From the NCBI RefSeq assembly GCF_030697065.1, contig NZ_JAUYQU010000258.1:1-64000 (forward strand): DNA of 64,000 nt. Reading direction: 5' to 3'. Positions 17,154-26,838 of this stretch are shown piece by piece; within the stretch, counting starts at the first letter, position 1, and each line of letters starts with the position of its first letter. Both the position numbers and the translations under genes were made by a program. The DNA is from Bradyrhizobium sp. GTDB lineage: Bacteria; Pseudomonadota; Alphaproteobacteria; Rhizobiales; Xanthobacteraceae. The notes beneath the pieces are model-generated. The model worked only from the letters and a program-made list of their open reading frames with translations, had not been told where the DNA came from and ran no database searches.

Positions 17154-18437
17154 TTATTTGCCAGCCTTCTCCCTGGCCACCGCCTGCCAGCCGATGTCGC
17201 GGCGGCAGAAGCCCTCCGGCCATTTGATCCGGTCGACCGCGGCGTAGGCGCGGCCTTGCGCCTCGGTCACGGTCTTGCCGGTGGCGCAGATGTTCAGGAC
17301 ACGGCCGCCATTGCTGAGGATCTTGCCGCCGTCGGCTTTGGTGCCGGCGTGAAAAATCTCGACGCCGTCGACGCCCGCGGCATCGTCGAGGCCATCAATG
17401 ACAAAACCCTTGCCGTAGTCGCCGGGATACCCTTTCGTCGCCATGATCACCGTCAGCGCCACCTCGTCGTACCAGCGCAGGCTGAAATTCTTCAACTGGC
17501 CGTCGGCGCAGGCGATCAGCGCCGGCACGATGTCCGACATCATCCGCAGCATCAGCACCTGGCATTCCGGATCGCCGAAGCGGGCGTTGTATTCGACGAG
17601 TTTGGGACCATCCTTCGTGATCATGATCCCGGCATAGAGCACGCCCTTGTAGGGCGAGCCCATGGCGGCCAGCGCGCGCAGCGTCGGATGGATCATCTCT
17701 TCCATCACCTGCGCGCGGATCGCGTCCGTCAGCACCGGCGCCGGCGAATAGGCTCCCATGCCGCCGGTGTTCGGGCCCTGGTCGCCGTCGAAGGCGCGCT
17801 TGTGGTCCTGCGCCGTCGCAAGCTCCAGCGCGTGCTCGCCGTCGCACAGCGCGAAGAACGAGGCCTCCTCGCCGGCCATGAACTCCTCGACCACCACCTC
17901 GGCGCCGGCCTCGCCAAAACCGCCGCCGAACATCATGTCGACGGCGGCGAGGGCGTCCGCTTCCGTCATCGCCACCACGACACCCTTGCCGGCGGCAAGA
18001 CCGTCGGCCTTGACCACGATCGGCGCGCCCTGCGCCCGGATATAGGCCTTTGCCTTGTCCGCATCGGTGAAGTGTTGGTAGCCGGCGGTCGGAATGGCGT
18101 TGGCGCGGCACAGCGCCTTGGTGAAGCTCTTCGAACTCTCAAGCTGCCCGGCCGCCCGGGTCGGCCCGAACGCCTTGAAGCCGGCGGCATTGAGATCGTC
18201 GACGATACCGGCCGCGATCGGCGCGTCCGGCCCGACCACGACGAAATCGACCTTGTTGATCCTGCAGAAATCGATCACCGCCCCATGATCCGATATATCG
18301 AGCGCCACGCATTCGGCGTCCCGCGCGATGCCGGCATTGCCCGGCGCGCACCAGAGTTTCGTCACCAGCGGCGAAGCCGCGATCTTCCACGCCAGAGCGT
18401 GTTCGCGGCCGCCGGAACCGAGCAGAAGGATGTTCAT
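17154..18437 (-). CDS. purD: Phosphoribosylamine--glycine ligase
   Basis: An ATP-grasp enzyme of purine synthesis that joins 5-phosphoribosylamine and glycine to give GAR. It has 427 residues, the full standard length. It opens with the conserved [18 protein letters not shown], followed by the ATP-grasp segment [27 protein letters not shown], and the metal-binding [13 protein letters not shown]. Monofunctional. It is divergent from xseA across 157 bases and its stop codon touches the repeat at 17038-17150. Confidence 0.97.
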   Translation of the reverse strand: MNILLLGSGGREHALAWKIAASPLVTKLWCAPGNAGIARDAECVALDISDHGAVIDFCRINKVDFVVVGPDAPIAAGIVDDLNAAGFKAFGPTRAAGQLESSKSFTKALCRANAIPTAGYQHFTDADKAKAYIRAQGAPIVVKADGLAAGKGVVVAMTEADALAAVDMMFGGGFGEAGAEVVVEEFMAGEEASFFALCDGEHALELATAQDHKRAFDGDQGPNTGGMGAYSPAPVLTDAIRAQVMEEMIHPTLRALAAMGSPYKGVLYAGIMITKDGPKLVEYNARFGDPECQVLMLRMMSDIVPALIACADGQLKNFSLRWYDEVALTVIMATKGYPGDYGKGFVIDGLDDAAGVDGVEIFHAGTKADGGKILSNGGRVLNICATGKTVTEAQGRAYAAVDRIKWPEGFCRRDIGWQAVAREKAGK

Positions 18438-18594
18438 GAATGCAGCCAGATGGGGGTTGCCGCGCGATAAGGCTCACGGTTTAGCACGGCGCCGGGGGGC
18501 CGCAACAAACACCCCCGATCATATGTGGATATGTGCCTGCCGGCCTGGAGAGTCGCGCCAAGCCCTTGCGCACAGGTCCAAAAAGCCCGATTCT

Positions 18595-20214
18595 ATGGAT
18601 CAAATGCCCGCAGCCGAAGCCCTTCTCAACGCGCCGGAATTCACGGTGTCCGAACTGTCCTCCGCGTTGAAGCGGACGGTGGAGGACGCCTATGGGCATG
18701 TCCGGGTGCGCGGCGAAATCTCCGGGTTCCGCGGGCCGCATTCCTCCGGGCACTGCTATTTCGCGCTGAAGGACGAGAGCGCCAAGATCGAGGCGGTGAT
18801 CTGGAAGGGCGTGCATGGCCGAATGCGGTTCAAGCCGCAGGAGGGCCTGGAGGTCATTGCCACCGGTAAACTGACGACCTATCCCGGCTCGTCGAAATAC
18901 CAGATCGTGATCGAGGCGATCGAGCCTGCCGGGATCGGCGCGCTGATGGCGCTGATGGAAGAGCGCAAGAAGAAGCTCGCCGCCGAAGGCCTGTTCGACG
19001 AGGCGCGCAAGCAATTGCTGCCGTGGCTGCCGGAGGTGATCGGCGTCGTTACCTCGCCGACCGGCGCGGTGATCCGCGACATCCTGCACCGGCTGCAGGA
19101 CCGCTTTCCGCGCCGTGTGCTGGTATGGCCGGTCAAGGTGCAGGGCGAGGGCTCGGCCGAACAGGTCGCGGCCGCGATCCGCGGCTTCAATGCGCTGCCG
19201 GAAGGCGGCAGAATTCCAAGGCCGGATCTTCTGATCGTCGCGCGCGGCGGCGGCTCGCTGGAGGACCTGTGGTCGTTCAACGAGGAGATCGTGGTCCGCG
19301 CCGCCGCCGAAAGCATGATCCCGCTGATCTCGGCGATCGGCCACGAGACCGACATCACCCTGATCGATTTCGCCGCCGACAAGCGCGCGCCGACGCCGAC
19401 GGCGGCTGCCGAAATGGCGGTGCCGGTGCGCGCCGAACTGTTCGTCGAGGTGTCCGCGCTGGCGCGGCGCACCATGCTGTGCTGGCAGCGCGCCCAGGAA
19501 GGCCGCCGCAACGAGCTGCGCGCCGCAGCCCGGGCGCTGCCGGCTGCCGGCGAGTTGCTGGCGATCCCGCGGCAGCGGCTGGACGGCGCCGCGAGCGCCC
19601 TGCCCCGCGGATTGAAAGCCAATACCCACGCGCATTTCCGCCGTTTTGCGGCGAGCAGCGCCAAACTGACGCTGAGAGTCCTGCACGCGCAGGTCAGCCA
19701 CGCCGCGCAACGGTTGACCATCAACAGCGAGCGGCTGAGCAATGGCGCGCGGTCGCTGGTGCGCCGTCGCCGCGATCGTTTTGCCGGCCTCGAGGTTCGC
19801 CTGAAAGCGTCGAAGCTCTCCAATGCGCAGGCGCAGCGCCAAGCCATCGCGCGCCAGCGCGAACGCACCTTGCGGCTGGCCGAGCGCGCGCGGCGCGCGG
19901 TCGCCACCGTGATGCAGCGGCTCGATGCGCGGGTCGCCCACAGCGGACAGTTGTTGTCGGCGCTATCCTATCGCGGCGTGCTCGCGCGCGGGTTTGCCCT
20001 GGTGCGCGATGAGCGGGGCCAGCCCGTCCACGCCGCATCCGAGATCGGCCCGGGCGCCTGTCTCAACATCGAATTCGCCGACGGCCGCGTCGGCGCGACC
20101 GCGGACGCGGACCGGCCGGTCGCGACACGTCCGGTGAAGCCGGCGGTGGGCGAGCCGAAGGGCGCGATGCCCAAGCGCGTTGTCAAGCCGGCTGGGCAGG
20201 GAAGTCTGTTTTAG
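18595..20214 (+). CDS. xseA: Exodeoxyribonuclease VII large subunit
   Basis: Catalytic subunit of the single-strand-specific exonuclease VII. 539 residues: an OB fold (about 15-115; [37 protein letters not shown]), the exonuclease domain ([54 protein letters not shown]) and a long Arg/Ala-rich coiled-coil C-terminus. ATG 18595 ([11 protein letters not shown]) is chosen; ATG 18604 would also serve. The C-terminal ~60 residues are Pro/Val/Lys-rich and probably flexible. No xseB is visible nearby. Confidence 0.95.
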   Translation: MDQMPAAEALLNAPEFTVSELSSALKRTVEDAYGHVRVRGEISGFRGPHSSGHCYFALKDESAKIEAVIWKGVHGRMRFKPQEGLEVIATGKLTTYPGSSKYQIVIEAIEPAGIGALMALMEERKKKLAAEGLFDEARKQLLPWLPEVIGVVTSPTGAVIRDILHRLQDRFPRRVLVWPVKVQGEGSAEQVAAAIRGFNALPEGGRIPRPDLLIVARGGGSLEDLWSFNEEIVVRAAAESMIPLISAIGHETDITLIDFAADKRAPTPTAAAEMAVPVRAELFVEVSALARRTMLCWQRAQEGRRNELRAAARALPAAGELLAIPRQRLDGAASALPRGLKANTHAHFRRFAASSAKLTLRVLHAQVSHAAQRLTINSERLSNGARSLVRRRRDRFAGLEVRLKASKLSNAQAQRQAIARQRERTLRLAERARRAVATVMQRLDARVAHSGQLLSALSYRGVLARGFALVRDERGQPVHAASEIGPGACLNIEFADGRVGATADADRPVATRPVKPAVGEPKGAMPKRVVKPAGQGSLF

Positions 20215-20269
20215 ACTCATGCGCTTTTCTTCTCCCCTCCGCACGCAACCGCGCGTGGCGCGAGAGAGT

Positions 20270-21106
20270 TCACCTTGCCAGCCATTCCGTGACGCGCCTC
20301 ACCGAGTCCGCGCGCGCGGCCGGGTCGGCGCCGAGATGGCCGCGTTCGGGCAGTGACGGATCGGACGCGCCGCCGATCGCCTGCAGCGGAAGACTGGCGC
20401 GATCGAAATCGTGCCAGGCGCCGGGATAGACCACGATCCGCGCCAGCGCGCTGCGCCCATGCGCGCCGTCGATCATCAGGCGGCAGGCCGGCGGCGAACT
20501 GATGTCGTCCCGGGCGCCGATCAGCAGCAGCGTCGGAACCCGCGTGCTCCATCCGAGACGCGACGAGATCCGGCAGTCCGGATAGAACGCGATCGCCGAG
20601 CGGAAGTCCGGCTCGGCGGTGCGCCAGCGCGATTGCGGGCGCACGGCCCACAGCAAGGCGCTGGCACCCTCCGCCCATCCCAGCAGGCTGATACGGTGTT
20701 GCGCCACCCAGGACTGTTGCGCCAGCCAGTGCCGCGCGACCATGATGTCGGCCACCCGTTCGCGGCGGGCGAGGATGCCGCGCTCCCTGGCGCGGCATTG
20801 CGGCCCCAACTCGCGCGAGCCGTAGCTGTCCGGCAGCAGCACGGCTGTGCCGCCTTTCAGCAAGGGGGCGGCCCAGTCGCGGTAGCGCCGCTGCACCGGC
20901 CCGGAATGGCCGGCGAGGCCGCCGCAGCCATGCAGCGCGATCACCACCGGAAACGGACCGTCGCCGACGGGCTTGTAGAGCTGCGCGTGCAAGGTGCCGG
21001 AGCTGACGGGAATCTCGACCTGATGCGGCGACGGCAACGGCGCCGCATCAGCGGCACACACCGCGGCAGAGAGCGTCAGGAATGCAGCGGCTGACAGAAG
21101 GCGCAT
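20270..21106 (-). CDS. Secreted dienelactone-hydrolase-like protein lacking the nucleophile
   Basis: A 278-residue alpha/beta hydrolase-fold protein with a signal peptide (MRLLSAAAFLTLSAAVCAADA). The oxyanion-loop region HGCGG is at 59-63, a likely acid lies in ARDDISSP, and the base His in GAWHDFDR. The nucleophile elbow reads GWAEG at 143-147, so the Cys or Ser expected at 145 is Ala. It may have lost hydrolase activity or use another residue. ATG 21106 begins the signal peptide; in-frame codons upstream do not look coding. It converges with xseA. Confidence 0.78.
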   Translation of the reverse strand: MRLLSAAAFLTLSAAVCAADAAPLPSPHQVEIPVSSGTLHAQLYKPVGDGPFPVVIALHGCGGLAGHSGPVQRRYRDWAAPLLKGGTAVLLPDSYGSRELGPQCRARERGILARRERVADIMVARHWLAQQSWVAQHRISLLGWAEGASALLWAVRPQSRWRTAEPDFRSAIAFYPDCRISSRLGWSTRVPTLLLIGARDDISSPPACRLMIDGAHGRSALARIVVYPGAWHDFDRASLPLQAIGGASDPSLPERGHLGADPAARADSVRRVTEWLAR

Positions 21107-21301
21107 CGTGCTCCGGGTTGCAGGGTGCCGGGAAGACAGGAGTTCAGGCCACCCAAGGCTATCATGCGTCAAAAGCCGAAAACCATCACAAATCGGTGGG
21201 TTTGACGGGCGGACACCACGGCCTATCTATGTTAGATCGCATTCTGGAAGAACACAGGCCTGAGCCCTGAATCCCCGGGGACTGGCCGGAGACGATCAAC
21301 C

Positions 21302-21523
21302 GTGCTGAATAAATTCGGCCCCTCGGGCCATGGCGAAGCCCAGGTGCAGTATCTGGATGGCGATTTCCGCGTGATCTCGCCGGGAACCTATGTGCGCTGC
21401 GCGGTGACCGACGCGCGCATACCGCTCGACGAGCTGAAATACTGGAGCGTCGACCTGCAGGAGGCCTACGCGATTCCGAATGCGGTATTGCAGCGGCATT
21501 ATCCGGCGGCGGTAAAGGGCTGA
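21302..21523 (+). CDS. DUF2093 family protein
   Basis: A 73-residue small protein conserved in Alphaproteobacteria, with no known function. The characteristic text is visible: EAQVQYLDGDFRVISPG, GTYVRCAVTDARIPLDELKY and WSVDLQEAYA. It starts at GTG 21302. It stands alone between a divergent hydrolase and a family A repeat that begins four bases after its stop. Confidence 0.85.
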   Translation: MLNKFGPSGHGEAQVQYLDGDFRVISPGTYVRCAVTDARIPLDELKYWSVDLQEAYAIPNAVLQRHYPAAVKG

Positions 21524-21527
21524 GATC

Positions 21528-21617
21528 GTAGCGTGGGCAAAGGCGCTCCTGCGCCGTGCCCACCACCTTCAAAGGACGGCGCGGAATGGCGGGCACGCTG
21601 CGCTTTGCCCACCCACC
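21528..21617. repeat. Palindromic repeat family A, copy 3
   Basis: A diverged copy: starts gtagcgtgggcaaaggcgct, ends ctttgcccaccca. It follows DUF2093 directly and may serve as its 3' end structure. Substitutions are mostly in the loop between the two half-palindromes. Confidence 0.75.
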
Positions 21618-21708
21618 GGACTGAGAATTTCCGTCGTCCGGTGGAATGCCGGACGAGCCAGGTCTTGTGCTTCCCACCCCGCCAGTTGGCGCAGCCTTCA
21701 GGGTCCCC

Positions 21709-22674
21709 ATGCTGCTTCGTGCCACCATCGCCTTTTCGCTCGCGGTCAGCGCTCCCGCGGCGGCGGAGTGGCGTGCCGAAACGGTGACCGCGCCGGGCCG
21801 CGCCACGGCGGTCGACGTGGAGAACGGCATCGTCAGGATCGAGATCGGCGCGAAGTGGTACCGGCTCGCGAAGGATGCACCGACCCTGGCGCGCACGGAG
21901 CCGCCCGCCCGCCCCGCGCTGCCTCCCGATGCACTGCCGGACGGACGCGTCGCCATCGGCACCGCGCAGGTCGCGCGCGCCTGGCTTGCCGCGCCGACCA
22001 ACCGTTACGGCCATGCGGTGCTGGGCGATGCGATCGAGGCCGGCAGCGTCGTGATCGAACGGCGCGACGGGCGGCGCGGCCGCGTGACGCTCGGCCGCGA
22101 CGCGGTGTTCGAGGATCTCTTTCCGCGCATCGCCTCGATCGGGGGACGCGACTGGATCGTCGTGGTGAAATCATATCTCGATCGCGGATCGGCGCTCGCG
22201 GTCATCGATACCGACAGCATGACGATCGCCGCCGAGACGCCGCCGATCGGCCGTGCCCATGCCTGGCTGAATCCGGCGGGGATCGCCGATTTCGACGGCA
22301 ACGGCACCACCGACATCGCGCTGGTCCGGCAGCCCCATGTCGTCGGACGTCTCGAGCTATGGTCGTGGAACGACCGCAAGCTGATCAAGACCGCCGAGGT
22401 CGTCGACGTGTCCAATCACTTCATCGGTTCGCGCGCGCTCGGCCTGAGCTGGACGGAGGATTTCGACGGCGACGGCCATCCCGATCTCGCGGTGCCGAGC
22501 CTCGATCGCAGGACCCTGCGGATCATCGGCTTTGCACCCGAAGTCCGCGACATTGCCCGGGTCCGGTTGCCGGCGCGGATGGCGACCGATATCGGCGCCA
22601 CCATGTTCAACGGCAAGCTCGCGCTGATCGCCGGACTCGAAGACGGGCGGCTGATCCTGATCCGCGATCAGTGA
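21709..22674 (+). CDS. Secreted FG-GAP/VCBS repeat protein
   Basis: A 321-residue protein with a signal peptide (MLLRATIAFSLAVSAPAAA) and at least two calcium-binding FG-GAP loops, IADFDGNGTTDIALV and EDFDGDGHPDLAVPS, of the type found in beta-propeller blades. It is probably periplasmic or surface-exposed; no catalytic residues can be named. ATG 21709 is preferred to an in-frame start 63 bases upstream because it begins directly at the signal peptide. The last seven bases overlap the lpxK stop on the opposite strand. Confidence 0.85.
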   Translation: MLLRATIAFSLAVSAPAAAEWRAETVTAPGRATAVDVENGIVRIEIGAKWYRLAKDAPTLARTEPPARPALPPDALPDGRVAIGTAQVARAWLAAPTNRYGHAVLGDAIEAGSVVIERRDGRRGRVTLGRDAVFEDLFPRIASIGGRDWIVVVKSYLDRGSALAVIDTDSMTIAAETPPIGRAHAWLNPAGIADFDGNGTTDIALVRQPHVVGRLELWSWNDRKLIKTAEVVDVSNHFIGSRALGLSWTEDFDGDGHPDLAVPSLDRRTLRIIGFAPEVRDIARVRLPARMATDIGATMFNGKLALIAGLEDGRLILIRDQ

Positions 22675-23693
22675 GCACGAAATTTCTTCTCGCGTGCCTG
22701 AAACAACCGCTGCGACATGAACTTCCGCAATCCCGCGGGATCCTCGAATTCGAGCGTCACCGCGAACGGCACGATGGCGCGGGCCCAGGACGGAAGCGCC
22801 CCGGCCGACCGCAGCCGCGCCAGATCCTTTTCCGTCGTCACCGGCGTCAGCGCCTCGCGCGCGGCTTCGGCAGTCAGCGCCTCGATCTCGCCTTGCGAAT
22901 ACGGATGATGATCGGCGAAGGCGCGTTCGCGCACCACCTCGATGGCGGCGGCGCGCAGCGTCCGGAAGAAGCGGCCGGGATCGCCGATCCCGGCGAAGGC
23001 CAGCACGCGCTTGCCGGCGAGCGCGGCCAGCGAGGCCTCGGCCGGCTTCAGATGCGCCGACAGCACCGGCCCGCCCCGCGCGGCGATTTCGGCGGCGACT
23101 TCCAATGCTGCCGTGCCAGTTCCGATCACGATCAGCGCATCGGTGCGGGCGAGTTGCCGGTGCAACGGCGCACGCAAGGGGCCGGCGGGAAATACGCAGC
23201 CATTGCCGAGACCGCGCTCGCTGTCGATCACGATCAGCGAGGCATCCTTGGCGACCGCCGGATTCTGAAAACCGTCGTCCATCAGGATCACGCTGGCGCC
23301 CTGCGAGCGCGCCAGGGCGACGCCATTGAGGCGGTCGCGCGCCACCGCCACCGGCACCGTGCGCGCCAGCATCAGGGGTTCGTCGCCGACATCGGCGGCG
23401 GCGTGACGTTCAAGGTCGACCATCACCGGGCCGCGCAGCCGGCCGCCATAGCCGCGGCTGAGGACGACCGGCGTCTCGCCGAGATCGCGCAGCAATATTG
23501 TGAGGGCGAGCACCGTGGGGGTCTTGCCGGCGCCGCCGGTGTGATAATTGCCGACGCACAGCACGGGGATGCCGGCCTCGAAACCCTCGCGATGCATGCG
23601 CTGGCCCGCCACCGCGCCATAAAGTGCGCCAAGCGGCATCAGCAAACGCGAAAGTAAGGACGGGGGCCGGTGCCAGAAGGCCGGCTCACGCAT
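22668..23693 (-). CDS. lpxK: Tetraacyldisaccharide 4'-kinase
   Basis: A membrane-bound P-loop kinase that phosphorylates the 4' position of the lipid A precursor. It has 341 residues. The Walker A loop is GNYHTGGAGKTP at about 48-59, followed by the family motifs SRGYGGRLRGP, GDEPLMLA and ILMDDGFQNP. ATG 23693 lies eight bases inside the end of waaA, so the two are translationally linked. It is the last gene of the minus-strand lipid A/Kdo block. Confidence 0.96.
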   Translation of the reverse strand: MREPAFWHRPPSLLSRLLMPLGALYGAVAGQRMHREGFEAGIPVLCVGNYHTGGAGKTPTVLALTILLRDLGETPVVLSRGYGGRLRGPVMVDLERHAAADVGDEPLMLARTVPVAVARDRLNGVALARSQGASVILMDDGFQNPAVAKDASLIVIDSERGLGNGCVFPAGPLRAPLHRQLARTDALIVIGTGTAALEVAAEIAARGGPVLSAHLKPAEASLAALAGKRVLAFAGIGDPGRFFRTLRAAAIEVVRERAFADHHPYSQGEIEALTAEAAREALTPVTTEKDLARLRSAGALPSWARAIVPFAVTLEFEDPAGLRKFMSQRLFQAREKKFRAH

Positions 23694-24972
23694 TGCCGGC
23701 TCCCATCTCCAGCCGCAACTGCAACAGATAGGGCTCGAGCGCCGTCAGCGTGCGCTCCAGCGCACCTCCGAGTTGTTCGACCACGCGGGTCGAGGCCGCC
23801 AGCGCCTCGTCGCGCGCGGCCGGATTGGCCAGCAACTGGCCCAATTGCTTCACCAGCGCCTCCGGGGTTGCGGCCTGCCTGGCACCGCCGGCGCGATCGA
23901 GCGCCTCGTAGACGTCGGTGAAATTGAACACGTGCGGGCCATGGACGATCGACGCGCCGAGCTTGACCGCCTCGATCGGATTCTGCCCGCCATGCGGAAC
24001 CAGCGAACCGCCCATGAACACCACCGGCGCCAGCCGGTAGAACAATCCGAGTTCGCCCATGGTGTCCGCGACATAGATATCGGTGGTCGCCGTCGGCAAT
24101 TCCTCGCGCGAACGCAAGGTGGCGCGCAGGCCGCCGGCCTCGACGGTGCGGGCGATCGCCTCGCCGCGGTCGGCATGCCGCGGCACGATCACGGTCAGCA
24201 GCGACGGAAAGAATCCCGCCAGCGTCCGATGCGCCTCGCACAGGATTTCCTCCTCGCCCGGATGGGTCGACGCCGCGACGATGATCGGGCGGCCGCGCGT
24301 CACCGACATCAGCCGTTCCAGCCGGGCGGGGTCGGCGGGCGGAGCCGCCACGTCCAGTTTCAGGTTGCCCGTTATGACGACGTTGCGGCTGCCGAGCGCC
24401 GCAAAGCGTTCGGCGTCGAGCTTCGACTGGGCGAGGCAGACTTCGAACTTGCCGAGCAAGGCGGAAATGGTGGCGCTCATCCGGCTCCAGCGCGGAAACG
24501 AGCGCTGCGACATCCGGCCGTTGATCAGCACCAACGGCAGCCGCCGCGCCGCACTCGACAGGATCAGATTGGGCCACAGGTCGGATTCGATGAACAGCGC
24601 CAGCGAGGGCCGCCAGTGATCGAGAAAGCGCGCGACGTAGCGCGGCGAATCGTAGGGGACGTATTGATGGATGATGTCGGCGGGAAACCGCCTGGCGACG
24701 ATCGCCGCCGAGGTCACGGTGCCCGACGTCAGCAGGATCTGCAGATTGAGCGCACGCAATCTCTCGATCAGGCCGGCCGCCGCCAGCACTTCACCGACGC
24801 TGGCGCCGTGAATCCACACCAGCGGCCCGTTCGGCCGGACATCCGCGCTCACGCCGCGACGCTCGCCGACCCGCGCCGGATCTTCCTTGCCCTGTTTCAG
24901 CCGCTGCCTGATCAGCGCCGGCGCCAGCGGCACCATCGCGGAGGACAGTTTCCGGTAGACCCGCAGCGTCAT
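23686..24972 (-). CDS. waaA: 3-deoxy-D-manno-octulosonic acid (Kdo) transferase
   Basis: An inner-membrane GT30 glycosyltransferase that adds Kdo to lipid A precursor. It has 428 residues. Family motifs visible are WIHGASVGEVLAAAGLIERL, LTSGTVTSAAI, ESDLWPNLI, NGRMSQRSF, and the donor-site stretch GGSLVPHGGQNPIEAVKLG. ATG 24972 (MTLRVYRKLSSAMVPLAP) fits the hydrophobic N-terminal anchor; open sequence upstream belongs to the preceding gene. Whether it adds one or two Kdo units cannot be read from sequence. Confidence 0.95.
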   Translation of the reverse strand: MTLRVYRKLSSAMVPLAPALIRQRLKQGKEDPARVGERRGVSADVRPNGPLVWIHGASVGEVLAAAGLIERLRALNLQILLTSGTVTSAAIVARRFPADIIHQYVPYDSPRYVARFLDHWRPSLALFIESDLWPNLILSSAARRLPLVLINGRMSQRSFPRWSRMSATISALLGKFEVCLAQSKLDAERFAALGSRNVVITGNLKLDVAAPPADPARLERLMSVTRGRPIIVAASTHPGEEEILCEAHRTLAGFFPSLLTVIVPRHADRGEAIARTVEAGGLRATLRSREELPTATTDIYVADTMGELGLFYRLAPVVFMGGSLVPHGGQNPIEAVKLGASIVHGPHVFNFTDVYEALDRAGGARQAATPEALVKQLGQLLANPAARDEALAASTRVVEQLGGALERTLTALEPYLLQLRLEMGAGNA

Positions 24973-24982
24973 CGGCAGGGAG

Positions 24983-25696
24983 CTAGTCAAGGCCCGCCTC
25001 CGGACGTCCGACCAGGGCATAGGCGCGACGGCCCGCCTCGTTGAGGTAATCTTCGAGCTGGAGGCGGCACTTTTCCATGGTCTCGGCGTCGGCGTCCGGC
25101 GGCACGAAAACCGCGTCAACACCCGTCACTGCGCCGCGTCCGAATGGCAAATTGATGGTGGTGCGGTCCCAATTTTTCAGCCGTATGAAACGGCTGGTCA
25201 CCATCGCGAAAGGCACGATCGGCCGGCCGGATTCCCGCGCCAGCATGATGATGCCGAGCCCGGCCACCCGCGAGCGCTTCGGCACGTCGGCGGTGGAGGC
25301 GACGTTCCACCCCTCCTCGAGCGCCTTGACCATCTGCCTGAACGCACCGACGCCGCCCTTGCGGTTGAAGGCGCCGCCGTGATCGCCGGAGCCCCGGATC
25401 GTCTCGATGCCGAGCCGTTCGGCGGCGATGGCGTTGAACTCTCCGTCGCGATGCCGGGAAATCAGCACCTTGGCGCGATGACTGGCCTTGGTCTTGATGA
25501 ACGGCGTCAGGAAATGCTGGCCATGCCAGAACGCGAAGATCAACGGCTGGTGCGGCTCGACCCGTTCATAGACGTCGGCCGGATCGAACGTGAACCTGTT
25601 GGTCAGCCAGACCAGCCGCAGATACTCGGCCGCGAGAAATCCCACAGCGCGCTGGACCCAGTTGCTGCGCAGCAGATTGCGAACCAGCTTTTTCAA
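24983..25696 (-). CDS. DUF374 lysophospholipid-acyltransferase-family protein
   Basis: A 237-residue membrane-associated protein of the DUF374/LPLAT family. The likely active-site stretch is FAFWHGQHFLTPF, followed by ISRHRDGEFNA and GSGDHGGAFNRKGG; the late TADVPKRSRVAG block is typical of the family. It starts at TTG 25696 in a TTGA overlap with the DUF4170 stop. Position between DUF4170 and waaA is recurrent in Rhizobiales, so a role in acylating Kdo-lipid A or a related lipid is inferred, not shown. Confidence 0.85.
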   Translation of the reverse strand: MKKLVRNLLRSNWVQRAVGFLAAEYLRLVWLTNRFTFDPADVYERVEPHQPLIFAFWHGQHFLTPFIKTKASHRAKVLISRHRDGEFNAIAAERLGIETIRGSGDHGGAFNRKGGVGAFRQMVKALEEGWNVASTADVPKRSRVAGLGIIMLARESGRPIVPFAMVTSRFIRLKNWDRTTINLPFGRGAVTGVDAVFVPPDADAETMEKCRLQLEDYLNEAGRRAYALVGRPEAGLD

Positions 25697-25941
25697 CGGG
25701 CAGGCTTCGTGTCTTGACCAGGATCGAGCAGCCGGTGGAGATGCACGACGAAGTAGCGCATGTGGGCGTTGTCCACGGTCTGCTGCGCCTTGGCCTTCCA
25801 GGCGGCATGCGCAGTGGCGTAATTGGGGAATATGCCGACGATCTCGACGGCATCGAGATCCTTGAACGTGGTGTGTTCGAGGTCGGTCAGTTCGCCCCCG
25901 ATGACGAGATGCAGCAATTGCTGCTGGGCACTATCTGGCAT
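25693..25941 (-). CDS. DUF4170 family protein
   Basis: An 82-residue protein of unknown function common in Rhizobiales, with the recognisable segments LLHLVIGGELTDL, IVGIFPNYATAHAAWKAKAQ and AHMRYFVVHLHRLLDP. ATG 25941 is preferred to the start 30 bases upstream because AAAGGAAAC precedes it directly. Its TGA overlaps the TTG of the acyltransferase gene, so coupling is likely. It may be a small regulator or adaptor in the lipid A block. Confidence 0.82.
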   Translation of the reverse strand: MPDSAQQQLLHLVIGGELTDLEHTTFKDLDAVEIVGIFPNYATAHAAWKAKAQQTVDNAHMRYFVVHLHRLLDPGQDTKPAR

Positions 25942-26004
25942 GTTTCCTTTTCCCGCTGCGATGCCCGGCAAAGCAATGGCAGTCGTAACACGGCTTGATG
26001 ACGT

Positions 26005-26838
26005 TCAGGGCAGCGGGCGGTCGCGAAAATGCTCGACGATACGCGCATGACGATCGCGTCCCGCAGCCACCAGCATCCCGTGCGTCACCTCCCGGCGATT
26101 GTAGAGGATCGCATCCCCCGAGAGGGCGGTCATGCTACCATTCGCTTCCTGCACGATCAAATTGGCCGCGGCAAGGTCCCAGTCGCGGCTCTGGCCGCCG
26201 GCAAAGGCCGCATCCAGGCTGCCCTGCGCGACCCGGCACAGCCGAAGCGCCAGCGACCCGATTCGGGGGTGAAGCACGATCTCCCCGGACGAGAGGTTGA
26301 GCCGTTCGACCAGCGGCTTCGGCCCGGCGACGCGGGGGAAATCCAGCGCGGTGCCGGTGGCCGCGGCAACGGCGATGTCGTTCAGCGTCGCACCCTGCCC
26401 GCGCACCGCGAAAAAAAATTCGTTGCTGACCGGCACGAACACCGCCGCCAGCACCGGCGACGCATCTTCCACCAGCGCCACGCTCACGCACCAGTCCTCG
26501 CGGCCGGCGAGATAGCCGCGGGTGCCGTCGATCGGGTCGACGATCCAGGTCAGTCGCCTGCCGAGCCGCTGCTCGTCATCGACACTTTCTTCCGACAGCC
26601 AGCCATAGTCCGGCGTGGCCGCGCGCAGCCGGCTCTCGAGCAGGTCGTTGACCCTGATATCGGCTTCGGACACCGGCGACGACGCGCCCTTGGTCCAGTT
26701 CTTCAGCTCGGTGCGAAACAGCGACAGCGCCAGCGCGCCGGCCTCGCGCACGGTATCGGTCAGCAAGGCGGCATCGCGCGCCAGCAGCGCGCGCGTCAAA
26801 ATCCCGTCATGGACGCGCTCGGCGCTAACGTCCGCCAA
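26005..26838 (-). CDS. cysQ: 3'(2'),5'-bisphosphate nucleotidase / inositol monophosphatase family
   Basis: A magnesium-dependent, lithium-sensitive phosphatase-fold enzyme of 277 residues. Metal-binding motifs are EADIRVNDLLE, WLSEESVDD, WIVDPIDGTRGYLAG and SRDWDLAAANLIVQEA. CysQ (PAP phosphatase of sulfate assimilation) is the most likely role, but inositol-phosphatase paralogs look similar. Its start overlaps the pmbA end by 14 bases, and the DUF4170 gene follows 63 bases downstream. Confidence 0.85.
   Translation of the reverse strand: MADVSAERVHDGILTRALLARDAALLTDTVREAGALALSLFRTELKNWTKGASSPVSEADIRVNDLLESRLRAATPDYGWLSEESVDDEQRLGRRLTWIVDPIDGTRGYLAGREDWCVSVALVEDASPVLAAVFVPVSNEFFFAVRGQGATLNDIAVAAATGTALDFPRVAGPKPLVERLNLSSGEIVLHPRIGSLALRLCRVAQGSLDAAFAGGQSRDWDLAAANLIVQEANGSMTALSGDAILYNRREVTHGMLVAAGRDRHARIVEHFRDRPLP

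Noticed and set aside
17082-18470. A 462-codon plus-strand open frame antisense to purD
   Set aside because: purD has full family motifs; the opposite frame has Arg/Gly/His-rich shadow composition.
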